18,017 bases of DNA from Pseudomonas sp. UBA4194. GTDB taxonomy: Bacteria > Pseudomonadota > Gammaproteobacteria > Pseudomonadales > Pseudomonadaceae. The first letter of the stretch is position 1. The number at the start of each line of letters is the position of its first letter. Both the position numbers and the translations under genes were made by a program. Where the stretch lies: contig NZ_DFUE01000007.1 of assembly GCF_002379585.1 (NCBI RefSeq), forward strand, positions 1 through 18,017. Direction: 5' to 3'. The notes beneath the pieces were generated by a model. It did not search any database and was not told the DNA's origin. It saw only the letters and a program-made list of their open reading frames with translations. Positions 7,300 to 12,300 of this stretch are shown here, piece after piece.

Positions 7300-8252
7300 G
7301 GTTGCGTGGCGTTCACCGGCTCGTCGGTGCCTTCCATGCGGCGGAAGTAGGTCGAGAGCAGAGCACCGGAGATATTGTGCCAGACGCTGAACAGCGCGCT
7401 GGGCACCGCTGCCAGCGGTGAGAAATGCGCACTGGCCAGGGCTGCCCCGAGCCCGGAGTTCTGCATGCCCACCTCCAGCGCCAGCGACTTGCGCTGTGCC
7501 AGGGGCAGCTTGAAGACTTTGCCCGTGAAATAGCCCAGCAGGAAGCCGAAGCTGTTATGCAGGATCACCACGGCCATGATCAGCAGACCCGACTCGGCAA
7601 TCTTTGCCTGACTGGCGGCAACCACCGCGCAGACGATCATCACGATGCTCACCACCGACACCAGCGGCAGCACGTCGACCGCCACCTGCACGCGGGCGCC
7701 CAGGACTTTCTGCGCCAACACGCCGAGCACGATCGGCAGCATCACCAGTTGCAAAATCGACCAGAACATTTCCATGAACGAGACCGGCAGCCAGGCCGAA
7801 GCCAGCAGCCAGATCAGCGCTGGCGTCAGCAGCGGAGCGAGCAGGGTGGTCACGGCGGCAATCGCTACCGACAGCGCCAGGTCACCCTTGGCCAACCAGG
7901 TCATGACGTTGGACGAGGTACCGCTCGGGCAGCAACCGACCAATATCACACCGACGGCAATTTCCGGCGGCAGGTGGAACACCTGGCACAGCAGCCAGGC
8001 CACACCCGGCATGATCACGAAGTGGGCAATGACGCCCAGGGCCACGCGCCATGGGTGACGGGTGACTTCAGCGAAGTCTTCAAGCTTGAGGGTCAACCCC
8101 ATGCCGAACATGACCAGGCCCAGCAGTGGCACGATCAGGGTTTTCAGGCCGATGAACCATTCAGGCTTGAGGAACGCCAGCACGGCGAACAGCAAGACCC
8201 AGTAAGCAAAGGTGTTGCCGACGAAGCGGCTCAGAGCGGCCAGGGCGCGCAT
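7296..8252 (-). CDS. Bile acid:sodium symporter (BASS) family transporter
   Basis: A 318-residue membrane protein with about nine to ten helices and the BASS-family pattern: GLVMFGMGLTLKLEDF near residues 45-60, VILVGCCPSGTSSNVMTWLAKGD near 102-124, and EVGMQNSGLGAALA near 262-275. These segments hold the crossed, discontinuous helices and sodium sites of the ASBT/PanS fold. Bacterial members move organic acids such as pantoate or keto acids rather than bile salts, and the substrate here is open. The ATG at 8250-8252 has AGAAGGA six bases upstream. The next gene downstream on this strand is gdx, 102 bases away with a riboswitch between. Upstream lies the REP array that follows rdgC. Confidence 0.92.
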   Translation of the reverse strand: MRALAALSRFVGNTFAYWVLLFAVLAFLKPEWFIGLKTLIVPLLGLVMFGMGLTLKLEDFAEVTRHPWRVALGVIAHFVIMPGVAWLLCQVFHLPPEIAVGVILVGCCPSGTSSNVMTWLAKGDLALSVAIAAVTTLLAPLLTPALIWLLASAWLPVSFMEMFWSILQLVMLPIVLGVLAQKVLGARVQVAVDVLPLVSVVSIVMIVCAVVAASQAKIAESGLLIMAVVILHNSFGFLLGYFTGKVFKLPLAQRKSLALEVGMQNSGLGAALASAHFSPLAAVPSALFSVWHNISGALLSTYFRRMEGTDEPVNATQP

Positions 8253-8305
8253 GGGGTTTCCTTCTTATATAGAGAGAGTTGTGTAGTGTCTGAACGGGCC
8301 CCATC

Positions 8306-8365
8306 GCGGGCAGAGCCCGCTCCCACAAGGATCTGCTGAGCGCCGCAGAACTGCTGTGGGAGCGG
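8306..8365. repeat. REP pair (older, diverged copy)
   Basis: A REP hairpin GCGGGC-AGA-GCCCGC (8306-8320) is followed by CTCCCACA. CCGCTCCCACA (8317-8327) pairs with the facing TGTGGGAGCGG (8355-8365). The inner segment differs from the three tandem units that follow, so this pair was not copied with them. It lies 54 bases upstream of the BASS-family start. Confidence 0.8.
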
Positions 8366-8455
8366 CTCCACCCACCCAGTGCTCCCACAGAGATCTGCCA
8401 AGCACTGCAAAGCTCCTGTGGGAGCGGATTCTACCCGCGATGGCCGCACCGCCAA

Positions 8456-8482
8456 TCAAATGCCTTGCGGAATTCCTCGCCA
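8456..8482 (-). pseudogene. Duplicated rdgC 3'-end fragment (copy 1)
   Basis: This matches the last eight codons plus stop of rdgC (EEIPQGI-stop region) except for one missing base, so the frame is broken. It has no start, and is a by-product of the tandem duplication rather than a gene. Confidence 0.8.
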
Positions 8483-8563
8483 CCCAGTGCTCCCACAGAG
8501 ATCTGCCAAGCACTGCAAAGCTCCTGTGGGAGCGGGTTCTACCCGCGATGGGCGCACCGCCAA

Positions 8564-8590
8564 TCAAATGCCTTGCGGAATTCCTCGCCG
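8564..8590 (-). pseudogene. Duplicated rdgC 3'-end fragment (copy 2)
   Basis: Matches copy 1 except for one base at its outer end and has the same single-base deletion relative to the true rdgC end. The shared deletion shows that the two copies arose from one another after the first duplication, or that the deletion preceded the second round. Confidence 0.8.
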
Positions 8591-8671
8591 CCCAGTGCTC
8601 CCACAGAGATCTGCCAAACACTGCAAAGCTCCTGTGGGAGCGGGTTCTACCCGCGATGGGCGCACCGCCAA

Positions 8672-9592
8672 TCAAATGCCTTGCGGAATTTCCTCGCCGC
8701 CCAGCGCTTCGAACAATGCCGGCAGAAACTCGCCAAAGGTCAGCATCATCAGGGTAAAGCTGGCATCCAGCTGCCCCAGGGCTTCCTCGCCGCCATCTTC
8801 CTCGGCCTGATCCTGCAGCAGCTCTTCGAACTTGAGGCGCTTGACCACCATCTTGTCGTCCAGCACGAACGACAACTTGTCCTGCCAGGCCAGGGACAAT
8901 TGAGTCACCTGCTTGCCTGTGCTCAAGTGCAGCTGGATCTCTTCACTGGTCAGGTCCTGACGCTTGCAGCGCACGATACCGCCATCTTCATGGGTGTCAC
9001 GCAGCTCGCACTCATCCAGTACATAGAAGTCGTCAGCGGCTTTCTGGGTCTTGACCCAATCGGTCATGGTGGCGGTCGGCGCGACTTTTACCGTCAGCGG
9101 GCGTACCGGCAGCGAACCGATCACTTCACGCAGGGTAGACAGCAGGTCTTCGGCGCGTTTGGGGCTGGCCGAGTTCACCAGGATCAGGCCCTGCTTCGGC
9201 GCAATGGCGGCGAAGGTCGACGAGCGACGGATAAAGGCACGCGGCAGGAAGGCCTGGATGATCTCATCCTTGATCTGGTCGCGTTCCTTCTTGTACACCT
9301 TGCGCATCTGCTCGGCTTCGATCTCTTCGACCTTTTCCTTGACCGCATCACGCACGACGCTTCCGGGCAGGATGCGTTCTTCCTTGCGCGCGGCAATCAG
9401 CAGAAAGTCCTGGCTGACGTGCACGAATGGAGCATCTTCGCCCTTGCCGAACGGCGCGACGAAACCGTAGGTGGTCAACTCCTGGCTAGCGCATGGGCGC
9501 GCCGGTTTGGTGGCCAGTGCAGTTTCCAGGGCCTCGGCGTCGAAGGGGATATCTTGGGTCAGGCGATAGACAAGCAGGTTTTTGAACCACAT
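8672..9592 (-). CDS. rdgC: Recombination-associated protein RdgC
   Basis: A 306-residue RdgC, the usual length for the family. It forms a ring-shaped dimer on nucleoid DNA and limits RecA filament formation and use at recombination intermediates. Recognisable stretches are MWFKNLLVYRLT at the N-terminus, SQELTTYGFVAPFG, KKERDQIKDEIIQAFLPRAF, LILVNSASPKRAEDLLSTLRE and the C-terminal FTLMMLTFGEFLPALFEALGGEE. The start at 9590-9592 is chosen because RdgC proteins begin MWFKNL, with AGGAG about eleven bases upstream; the frame extends to 9604. It is transcribed away from the tRNA pair. Its last bases have been amplified into the adjoining REP array. Assignment secure. Confidence 0.97.
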   Translation of the reverse strand: MWFKNLLVYRLTQDIPFDAEALETALATKPARPCASQELTTYGFVAPFGKGEDAPFVHVSQDFLLIAARKEERILPGSVVRDAVKEKVEEIEAEQMRKVYKKERDQIKDEIIQAFLPRAFIRRSSTFAAIAPKQGLILVNSASPKRAEDLLSTLREVIGSLPVRPLTVKVAPTATMTDWVKTQKAADDFYVLDECELRDTHEDGGIVRCKRQDLTSEEIQLHLSTGKQVTQLSLAWQDKLSFVLDDKMVVKRLKFEELLQDQAEEDGGEEALGQLDASFTLMMLTFGEFLPALFEALGGEEIPQGI

Positions 9593-9625
9593 GGGGTGAA
9601 TCACTCCTCAACACATAAGGGGCGC

Positions 9626-9655
9626 ATTATTCTCCGTGTAGCAGGCCCGCGCCAA
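9626..9655 (-). promoter_or_regulatory. Candidate rdgC promoter
   Basis: On the minus strand TTGGCG (9655-9650), an 18-base spacer and AATAAT (9631-9626) stand about 34 bases before the rdgC start. Match to sigma70 is fair. Confidence 0.4.
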
Positions 9656-9683
9656 CCCTGTGCTAAGTGTTTGGAAGGCCTAA

Positions 9684-9733
9684 GAAAAATTTTTAAAAAA
9701 GTGCTTGCCAGACCCTGGGTCGCTCCGTAGAAT
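9684..9733 (+). promoter_or_regulatory. Stable-RNA promoter with UP-like element for the tRNA pair
   Basis: TTGCCA (9705-9710), a 17-base spacer and TAGAAT (9728-9733) form a strong sigma70 promoter. A run of A and T tracts (9684-9700) directly upstream looks like an UP element. The bases after the -10 are GCGCGCC, the GC-rich discriminator typical of promoters under stringent control. Transcription should start near 9740, just before tRNA-Val. Confidence 0.8.
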
Positions 9734-9755
9734 GCGCGCCACACCGAGAGACAAA

Positions 9756-9831
9756 GGGTGATTAGCTCAGCCGGGAGAGCATCTGCCTTACAAGCAGAGG
9801 GTCGGCGGTTCGATCCCGTCATCACCCACCA
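9756..9831 (+). tRNA. tRNA-Val (anticodon UAC)
   Basis: A 76-base cloverleaf with CCA encoded. The acceptor stem is GGGTGAT/ATCACCC, the anticodon stem TCTGC/GCAGA encloses CTTACAA with anticodon TAC, and the T arm carries GGTTCGATCCC. TAC reads valine codons GUA and, with wobble modification, GUG and GUU. It is first in a two-tRNA transcript. Confidence 0.98.
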
Positions 9832-9850
9832 ATCTCTCTCAGTGTTACGC

Positions 9851-9927
9851 GCAGCGGTAGTTCAGTCGGTTAGAATACCGGCCTGTCACGCCGGGGGTCG
9901 CGGGTTCGAGTCCCGTCCGCTGCGCCA
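9851..9927 (+). tRNA. tRNA-Asp (anticodon GUC)
   Basis: A 77-base cloverleaf with CCA encoded. The acceptor stem is GCAGCGG/CCGCTGC with discriminator G, the anticodon stem CCGGC/GCCGG encloses CTGTCAC with anticodon GTC, and the T arm is GGGTTCGAGTCCC. G73 and the GUC anticodon are the aspartate identity marks. It lies 19 bases after tRNA-Val, and a terminator follows 43 bases later. Confidence 0.98.
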
Positions 9928-9963
9928 TTTATTCCGCTTCAAGGCCCTTGAACTCCTTGAAGC

Positions 9964-9997
9964 AAAAAAGAAGCGACCTTCGGGTCGCTTTTTTTTT
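9964..9997. terminator. Bidirectional intrinsic terminator (tRNA pair / CBS gene)
   Basis: AAGCGACC-TTCG-GGTCGCTT (9971-9990) is an eight-pair stem with a UUCG tetraloop. On the plus strand it is followed by a T run to 9997, and on the minus strand by a T run formed by the A-tract at 9964-9969. It therefore ends both the tRNA transcript and the convergent CBS-domain gene. Confidence 0.9.
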
Positions 9998-10003
9998 GCC
10001 TGT

Positions 10004-10444
10004 TCATTCCCCTCTTATATATTGCTCCAGCTGCTTGATCAGGCTCGTCTGCTCGGCGATGGCTTCCTTCACCAGGTCGCCGATGGACAGCAGTCCCAGC
10101 AATCGCCCGTCATCCACCACCGGCAGATGGCGCAGGCGCCTGTCGGTCATCAACGCCATGCACTCGGCAATGGTGTGTTGCGGCGTCACAGTGATCACCC
10201 CGTCGCTCATGATCGCGCTGACAGGGGTGCCGATCGATGAACGGCCTTTCAAGACCATCTTGCGTGCATAGTCGCGCTCGCTGACGATGCCCACCACGCT
10301 GCCATCGACCACCACGGGCAGGGCACCCACATTCGCCTCGGCCATGACCTTAAGCGCATCGACCACCATCTGCTGCGGCTCGATGGTATGGACCTGTTGG
10401 CTGTGCTGGACTTTACTCTTCAACAGTTCTGCGACGGTTTTCAT
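10004..10444 (-). CDS. Two-CBS-domain protein
   Basis: A 146-residue soluble protein made almost wholly of a CBS pair (Bateman module). CBS1 spans about residues 11-66, ending GSVVGIVSERD, and CBS2 about 77-130, ending GRLLGLLSIGD. Such modules bind adenine nucleotides, often AMP, ATP or NAD(H), and sense energy or redox state; stand-alone forms act on partner proteins. The partner here is unknown. The ATG at 10442-10444 (MKTVAELLKSK) has GGAG upstream; an in-frame start eight codons earlier lies before that site and is less likely. A short C-terminal helix (TSLIKQLEQYI) follows the second CBS. The gene ends at a terminator shared with the tRNA pair. Confidence 0.93.
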   Translation of the reverse strand: MKTVAELLKSKVQHSQQVHTIEPQQMVVDALKVMAEANVGALPVVVDGSVVGIVSERDYARKMVLKGRSSIGTPVSAIMSDGVITVTPQHTIAECMALMTDRRLRHLPVVDDGRLLGLLSIGDLVKEAIAEQTSLIKQLEQYIRGE

Positions 10445-10472
10445 GAGTTGTGGCTCCAAAGAAGGCAAGTGT

Positions 10473-10598
10473 AGCAGCGGATTCAGCCCCCTCGGCGGCG
10501 CCCGCTGCTGGGCGGATTACCCCACACACAGCGCGGTCCCGTACATTCCCAAAGCGAACACCACATGTCCGACAACGTTCTGCAGCTTGCTGACGTTG
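10473..10598. other. Gene-free divergent spacer with two dyads
   Basis: The gap between the CBS gene and the sigma gene (10445-10723) has no coding sequence. It holds AGCAGCGG (10473-10480) facing CCGCTGCT (10502-10509). It also holds CAACGT (10573-10578) facing ACGTTG (10593-10598), with an inner CAGC-TT-GCTG. Their role is unknown; the first lies in the leader region of the CBS gene. Confidence 0.35.
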
Positions 10599-10642
10599 GG
10601 TGTAGCCGCCTGAACGGGTCAGGAAAGCGCGCTTGGCGGTAG

Positions 10643-10671
10643 TTGAAACCGATTCCCATTCTCCCTAGACT
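10643..10671 (+). promoter_or_regulatory. Sigma70-like promoter with overlapping Fur box for the ECF sigma gene
   Basis: TTGAAA (10643-10648), a 17-base spacer and TAGACT (10666-10671) give a sensible promoter 52 bases before the sigma start. Across the spacer lies GAAACCGATTCCCATTCTC (10645-10663), which agrees with the 19-base Fur consensus at 12 positions. On the other strand it reads GAGAATGGGAATCGG, close to Pseudomonas Fur sites. Fur-iron bound here would block polymerase, so the island should open on iron starvation. Confidence 0.7.
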
Positions 10672-10723
10672 CACGGGCTTTCCGGGTCGCCTCAGGCGTC
10701 TCGTCATTCGCCGAGGCACCTGC

Positions 10724-11272
10724 ATGGCCCAGTCCTCTTCCCATCTGGATGTGTTCCTGACATTACGCCGCGAGCTGGTCGCCTATGCCTCGAAGATCAC
10801 CGGCGACCGCGTGCAGGCCGAGGACATCGTGCAGGAGGCCTACATTCGCTTCATTCCAGGCAAGGCGCAGGGGCAGGGCATCGTCGAACAGCCTGCGGCC
10901 TATCTGTATCGCATCGTGCGCAACCTGGCGCTGGACCTCAAGCGCAGCCGCAGCCGCGAGCAGGCCCAGCAAAGCGCACCGCCCGCCTGGGTGCTGCCGT
11001 CCCATGGCAGCGACCCCGCCGATATCTGCCAGCACAGCATGGCGCTGGATCGTTTGGCCGGGGCCCTGCAGGCCATGCCCGAAGCCAGCCGCACCGCCGT
11101 CGAGATGCACCGCTTCGGTGGCTGCACGCTGGCGCAGATTGCCGAGCGCCTGGGGATTTCCCTGACCTCCGCGCACCGCTTGTTGCGTGAAGCGCTGGTA
11201 AACTTGGCGCGAGAACTGGATGACCCCCAGGAGCCGCCCATGCCTGCCCCGAGCCCTGCCCGTGAACACTGA
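10724..11272 (+). CDS. FecI-like ECF sigma factor (iron-starvation group)
   Basis: A 182-residue extracytoplasmic-function sigma factor. Sigma region 2 covers about residues 10-75 (LRRELVAYASKITGDRVQAEDIVQEAYIRF; then AYLYRIVRNLALDLKR). Region 4 covers 110-163, with helix-turn-helix TLAQIAERLGISLTSAHRLLREAL at about 135-158. The sequence belongs with FecI-type factors that drive TonB-receptor genes. The ATG at 10724 is chosen because the protein then begins MAQSSSHLDVFL; the frame runs on to 10643, but that would overlap the promoter. The FecR-like gene starts inside its last codons. Expected target: the GGAAAA-N17-TC promoter at 12203-12227. Confidence 0.95.
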   Translation: MAQSSSHLDVFLTLRRELVAYASKITGDRVQAEDIVQEAYIRFIPGKAQGQGIVEQPAAYLYRIVRNLALDLKRSRSREQAQQSAPPAWVLPSHGSDPADICQHSMALDRLAGALQAMPEASRTAVEMHRFGGCTLAQIAERLGISLTSAHRLLREALVNLARELDDPQEPPMPAPSPAREH

Positions 11273-12185
11273 ACCCGATGCCTTGGAACAAGCCGCGGAC
11301 TGGCATCTGCGCTTGCAGGAAGCGCCCGAGGCACGTCACGAGTTCCTGCAATGGCTGCAGGCCGACAGTGCTCACCGTGCGGCGTGGCAGCGCATGGAAC
11401 AGCTCATGGGCGCGCTGGATCATCTGGCGCCTCAGCCTGTGCCGGTTACGCCCACGCCACCTCGGCGTCGCCGTTACTGGCCCGGCCTGGCCGTCGCAGC
11501 CAGCCTGGCCCTGATCGCGGTGCTGGCAATCCCCCCGGCAACCCAGGCCTGGCGAGCGGACTTCTACACCGGCACTGGCCAGACCCGCGAAGTCATCCTG
11601 GCCGACGGCTCCAGCGTGACCCTGGGGCCGGAATCCGAACTCAGCGTAGCGGCCGATAACCCTCGGCATGTGACGTTGCTGCGTGGCCAGGCATTCTTTG
11701 ACGTGGCCCATGATCCGCAGCGCCCGTTTGTAGCCACCGCGGGGCATCTGGACGTACGGGTGCTTGGCACGGCCTTCGACTTGGAATTGCAGGGCCAGCG
11801 GGCTCAGGTCAGCCTCGCCCGCGGCCAGGTGCTCGCCGAGAACGCCGAAAAAGCCCTGAGCGAGCGGCTCGCTCCAGGGCAAACCCTGCGCCTGGACTGG
11901 CCGTCCGGTCACATCGAACGCACGACCCTGGCGCCCCAGCAGATCGGCGCGTGGCGCCAGGGCTCGCTGTTCGTCGAGAACCAGCCGGTCAGCGCCATCG
12001 TCGAGCAGTTGCAGCGCTATACGCCGGGCTGGATCGTTGTCGCTGACCCCGCCCTGAAACAGCGTCGCCTGACCGGTGTGTTCGACTTGCGCGACCCAGA
12101 CCGAGCCATGCTGGCGTTGGCCCAGAGTCTGAATACTCCGCAGCGCAAGGTCGGTCCCTGGCTACGGACCTTGGGAAATTTCTAG
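11262..12185 (+). CDS. FecR-like anti-sigma factor / signal transducer
   Basis: A 307-residue inner-membrane protein that carries the signal from the receptor to the sigma factor. The cytoplasmic N-terminal part (residues 8-47, ALEQAADWHLRLQE, FLQWLQADSAHRAAW) is the sigma-binding DUF4880 region. One membrane helix follows at about 74-92. The periplasmic FecR domain starts near 99 (TGTGQTREVILADGSSVTL, LLRGQAFFDVAHDPQRPFVA). A C-terminal STN-like region (LFVENQPVSAIVEQLQRYTPGW) meets the receptor signalling domain. GTG at 11262 is preferred since the family begins a few residues before the EQAADWH motif; it overlaps the sigma gene by 11 bases. An ATG at 11220 is the alternative. Neither has a good ribosome site, which suggests coupled translation. 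Confidence 0.92.
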   Translation: MNTEPDALEQAADWHLRLQEAPEARHEFLQWLQADSAHRAAWQRMEQLMGALDHLAPQPVPVTPTPPRRRRYWPGLAVAASLALIAVLAIPPATQAWRADFYTGTGQTREVILADGSSVTLGPESELSVAADNPRHVTLLRGQAFFDVAHDPQRPFVATAGHLDVRVLGTAFDLELQGQRAQVSLARGQVLAENAEKALSERLAPGQTLRLDWPSGHIERTTLAPQQIGAWRQGSLFVENQPVSAIVEQLQRYTPGWIVVADPALKQRRLTGVFDLRDPDRAMLALAQSLNTPQRKVGPWLRTLGNF

Positions 12186-12202
12186 TTTTTTTGTACCCAT
12201 CT

Positions 12203-12227
12203 GGAAAAAATCGTCGAGCTCAACGTC
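12203..12227 (+). promoter_or_regulatory. FecI-type ECF sigma promoter for the TonB receptor
   Basis: GGAAAA (12203-12208), a 17-base spacer and TC (12226-12227), with CGTCTTT around the -10. The E. coli fecA promoter has the same GGAAAT-N17-TC layout. It is the only such site noticed in the island and stands directly upstream of the receptor, 73 bases before its ATG. Confidence 0.75.
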
Positions 12228-12239
12228 TTTCATGGTCGG

Positions 12240-12258
12240 TTTGAGAAAAGTTCTCAAA
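12240..12258 (+). promoter_or_regulatory. Leader hairpin of the TonB receptor mRNA
   Basis: TTTGAGAA-AAG-TTCTCAAA: eight perfect pairs and a three-base loop, between the FecI-type promoter and the receptor start. It could be an operator dyad or an mRNA 5' hairpin; there is no T-tract, so it is not a terminator. Confidence 0.5.
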
Positions 12259-12300
12259 TGAAACCCGCTGTCGCCCGCAGCCTCATGAAGGATTTCGTTG

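Larger units (their letters stand above)
8375..8699. repeat. Tandem array of three REP + rdgC-tail units (108, 108, 109 bp)
   Basis: Units run 8375-8482, 8483-8590 and 8591-8699. Units 1 and 2 differ at three bases; units 2 and 3 differ at one base and one indel. Each unit holds GCTCCCACAG facing CTGTGGGAGC, a REP hairpin GCGG(A/G)T-TCT-ACCCGC, and then the last 27-28 bases of rdgC with its stop codon. Unit 3 contains the genuine rdgC end (8672-8699). The copies at 8564-8590 and 8456-8482 both lack one base (GGAATTCC instead of GGAAATTCC on the minus strand). The array fills the rdgC-BASS gap and holds no gene. Confidence 0.95.

Noticed and set aside
8266..8271. TATATA as -10 of the BASS gene (with TTCAGA 17 bases upstream)
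   Set aside because: Transcription would start inside or after the ribosome site AGAAGGA, leaving an mRNA without it.
8375..8699. CRISPR array
   Set aside because: The units are contiguous and near identical, with no variable spacers, and no cas gene is present.
8356..8810. Overlapping ORFs encoding 36-residue repeats, on both strands
   Set aside because: The tandem unit is 108 bp, exactly 36 codons, so any open frame repeats. There is no codon bias or ribosome site, and the DNA is explained by REP and rdgC-tail copies.
8465..9730. 421-codon plus-strand ORF
   Set aside because: It runs antisense through the REP array and all of rdgC; rdgC has clear family motifs and this frame has none.
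9756..9927. tRNA genes as integration sites for a mobile element
   Set aside because: No integrase gene and no repeated tRNA 3' end nearby; a terminator and a CBS gene follow in ordinary order.
12147..12192. Terminator at the end of the FecR-like gene (GGTCC/GGACC stem, later T run)
   Set aside because: The T run begins some 15 bases after the stem and the stem is short; it is a weak case at best.
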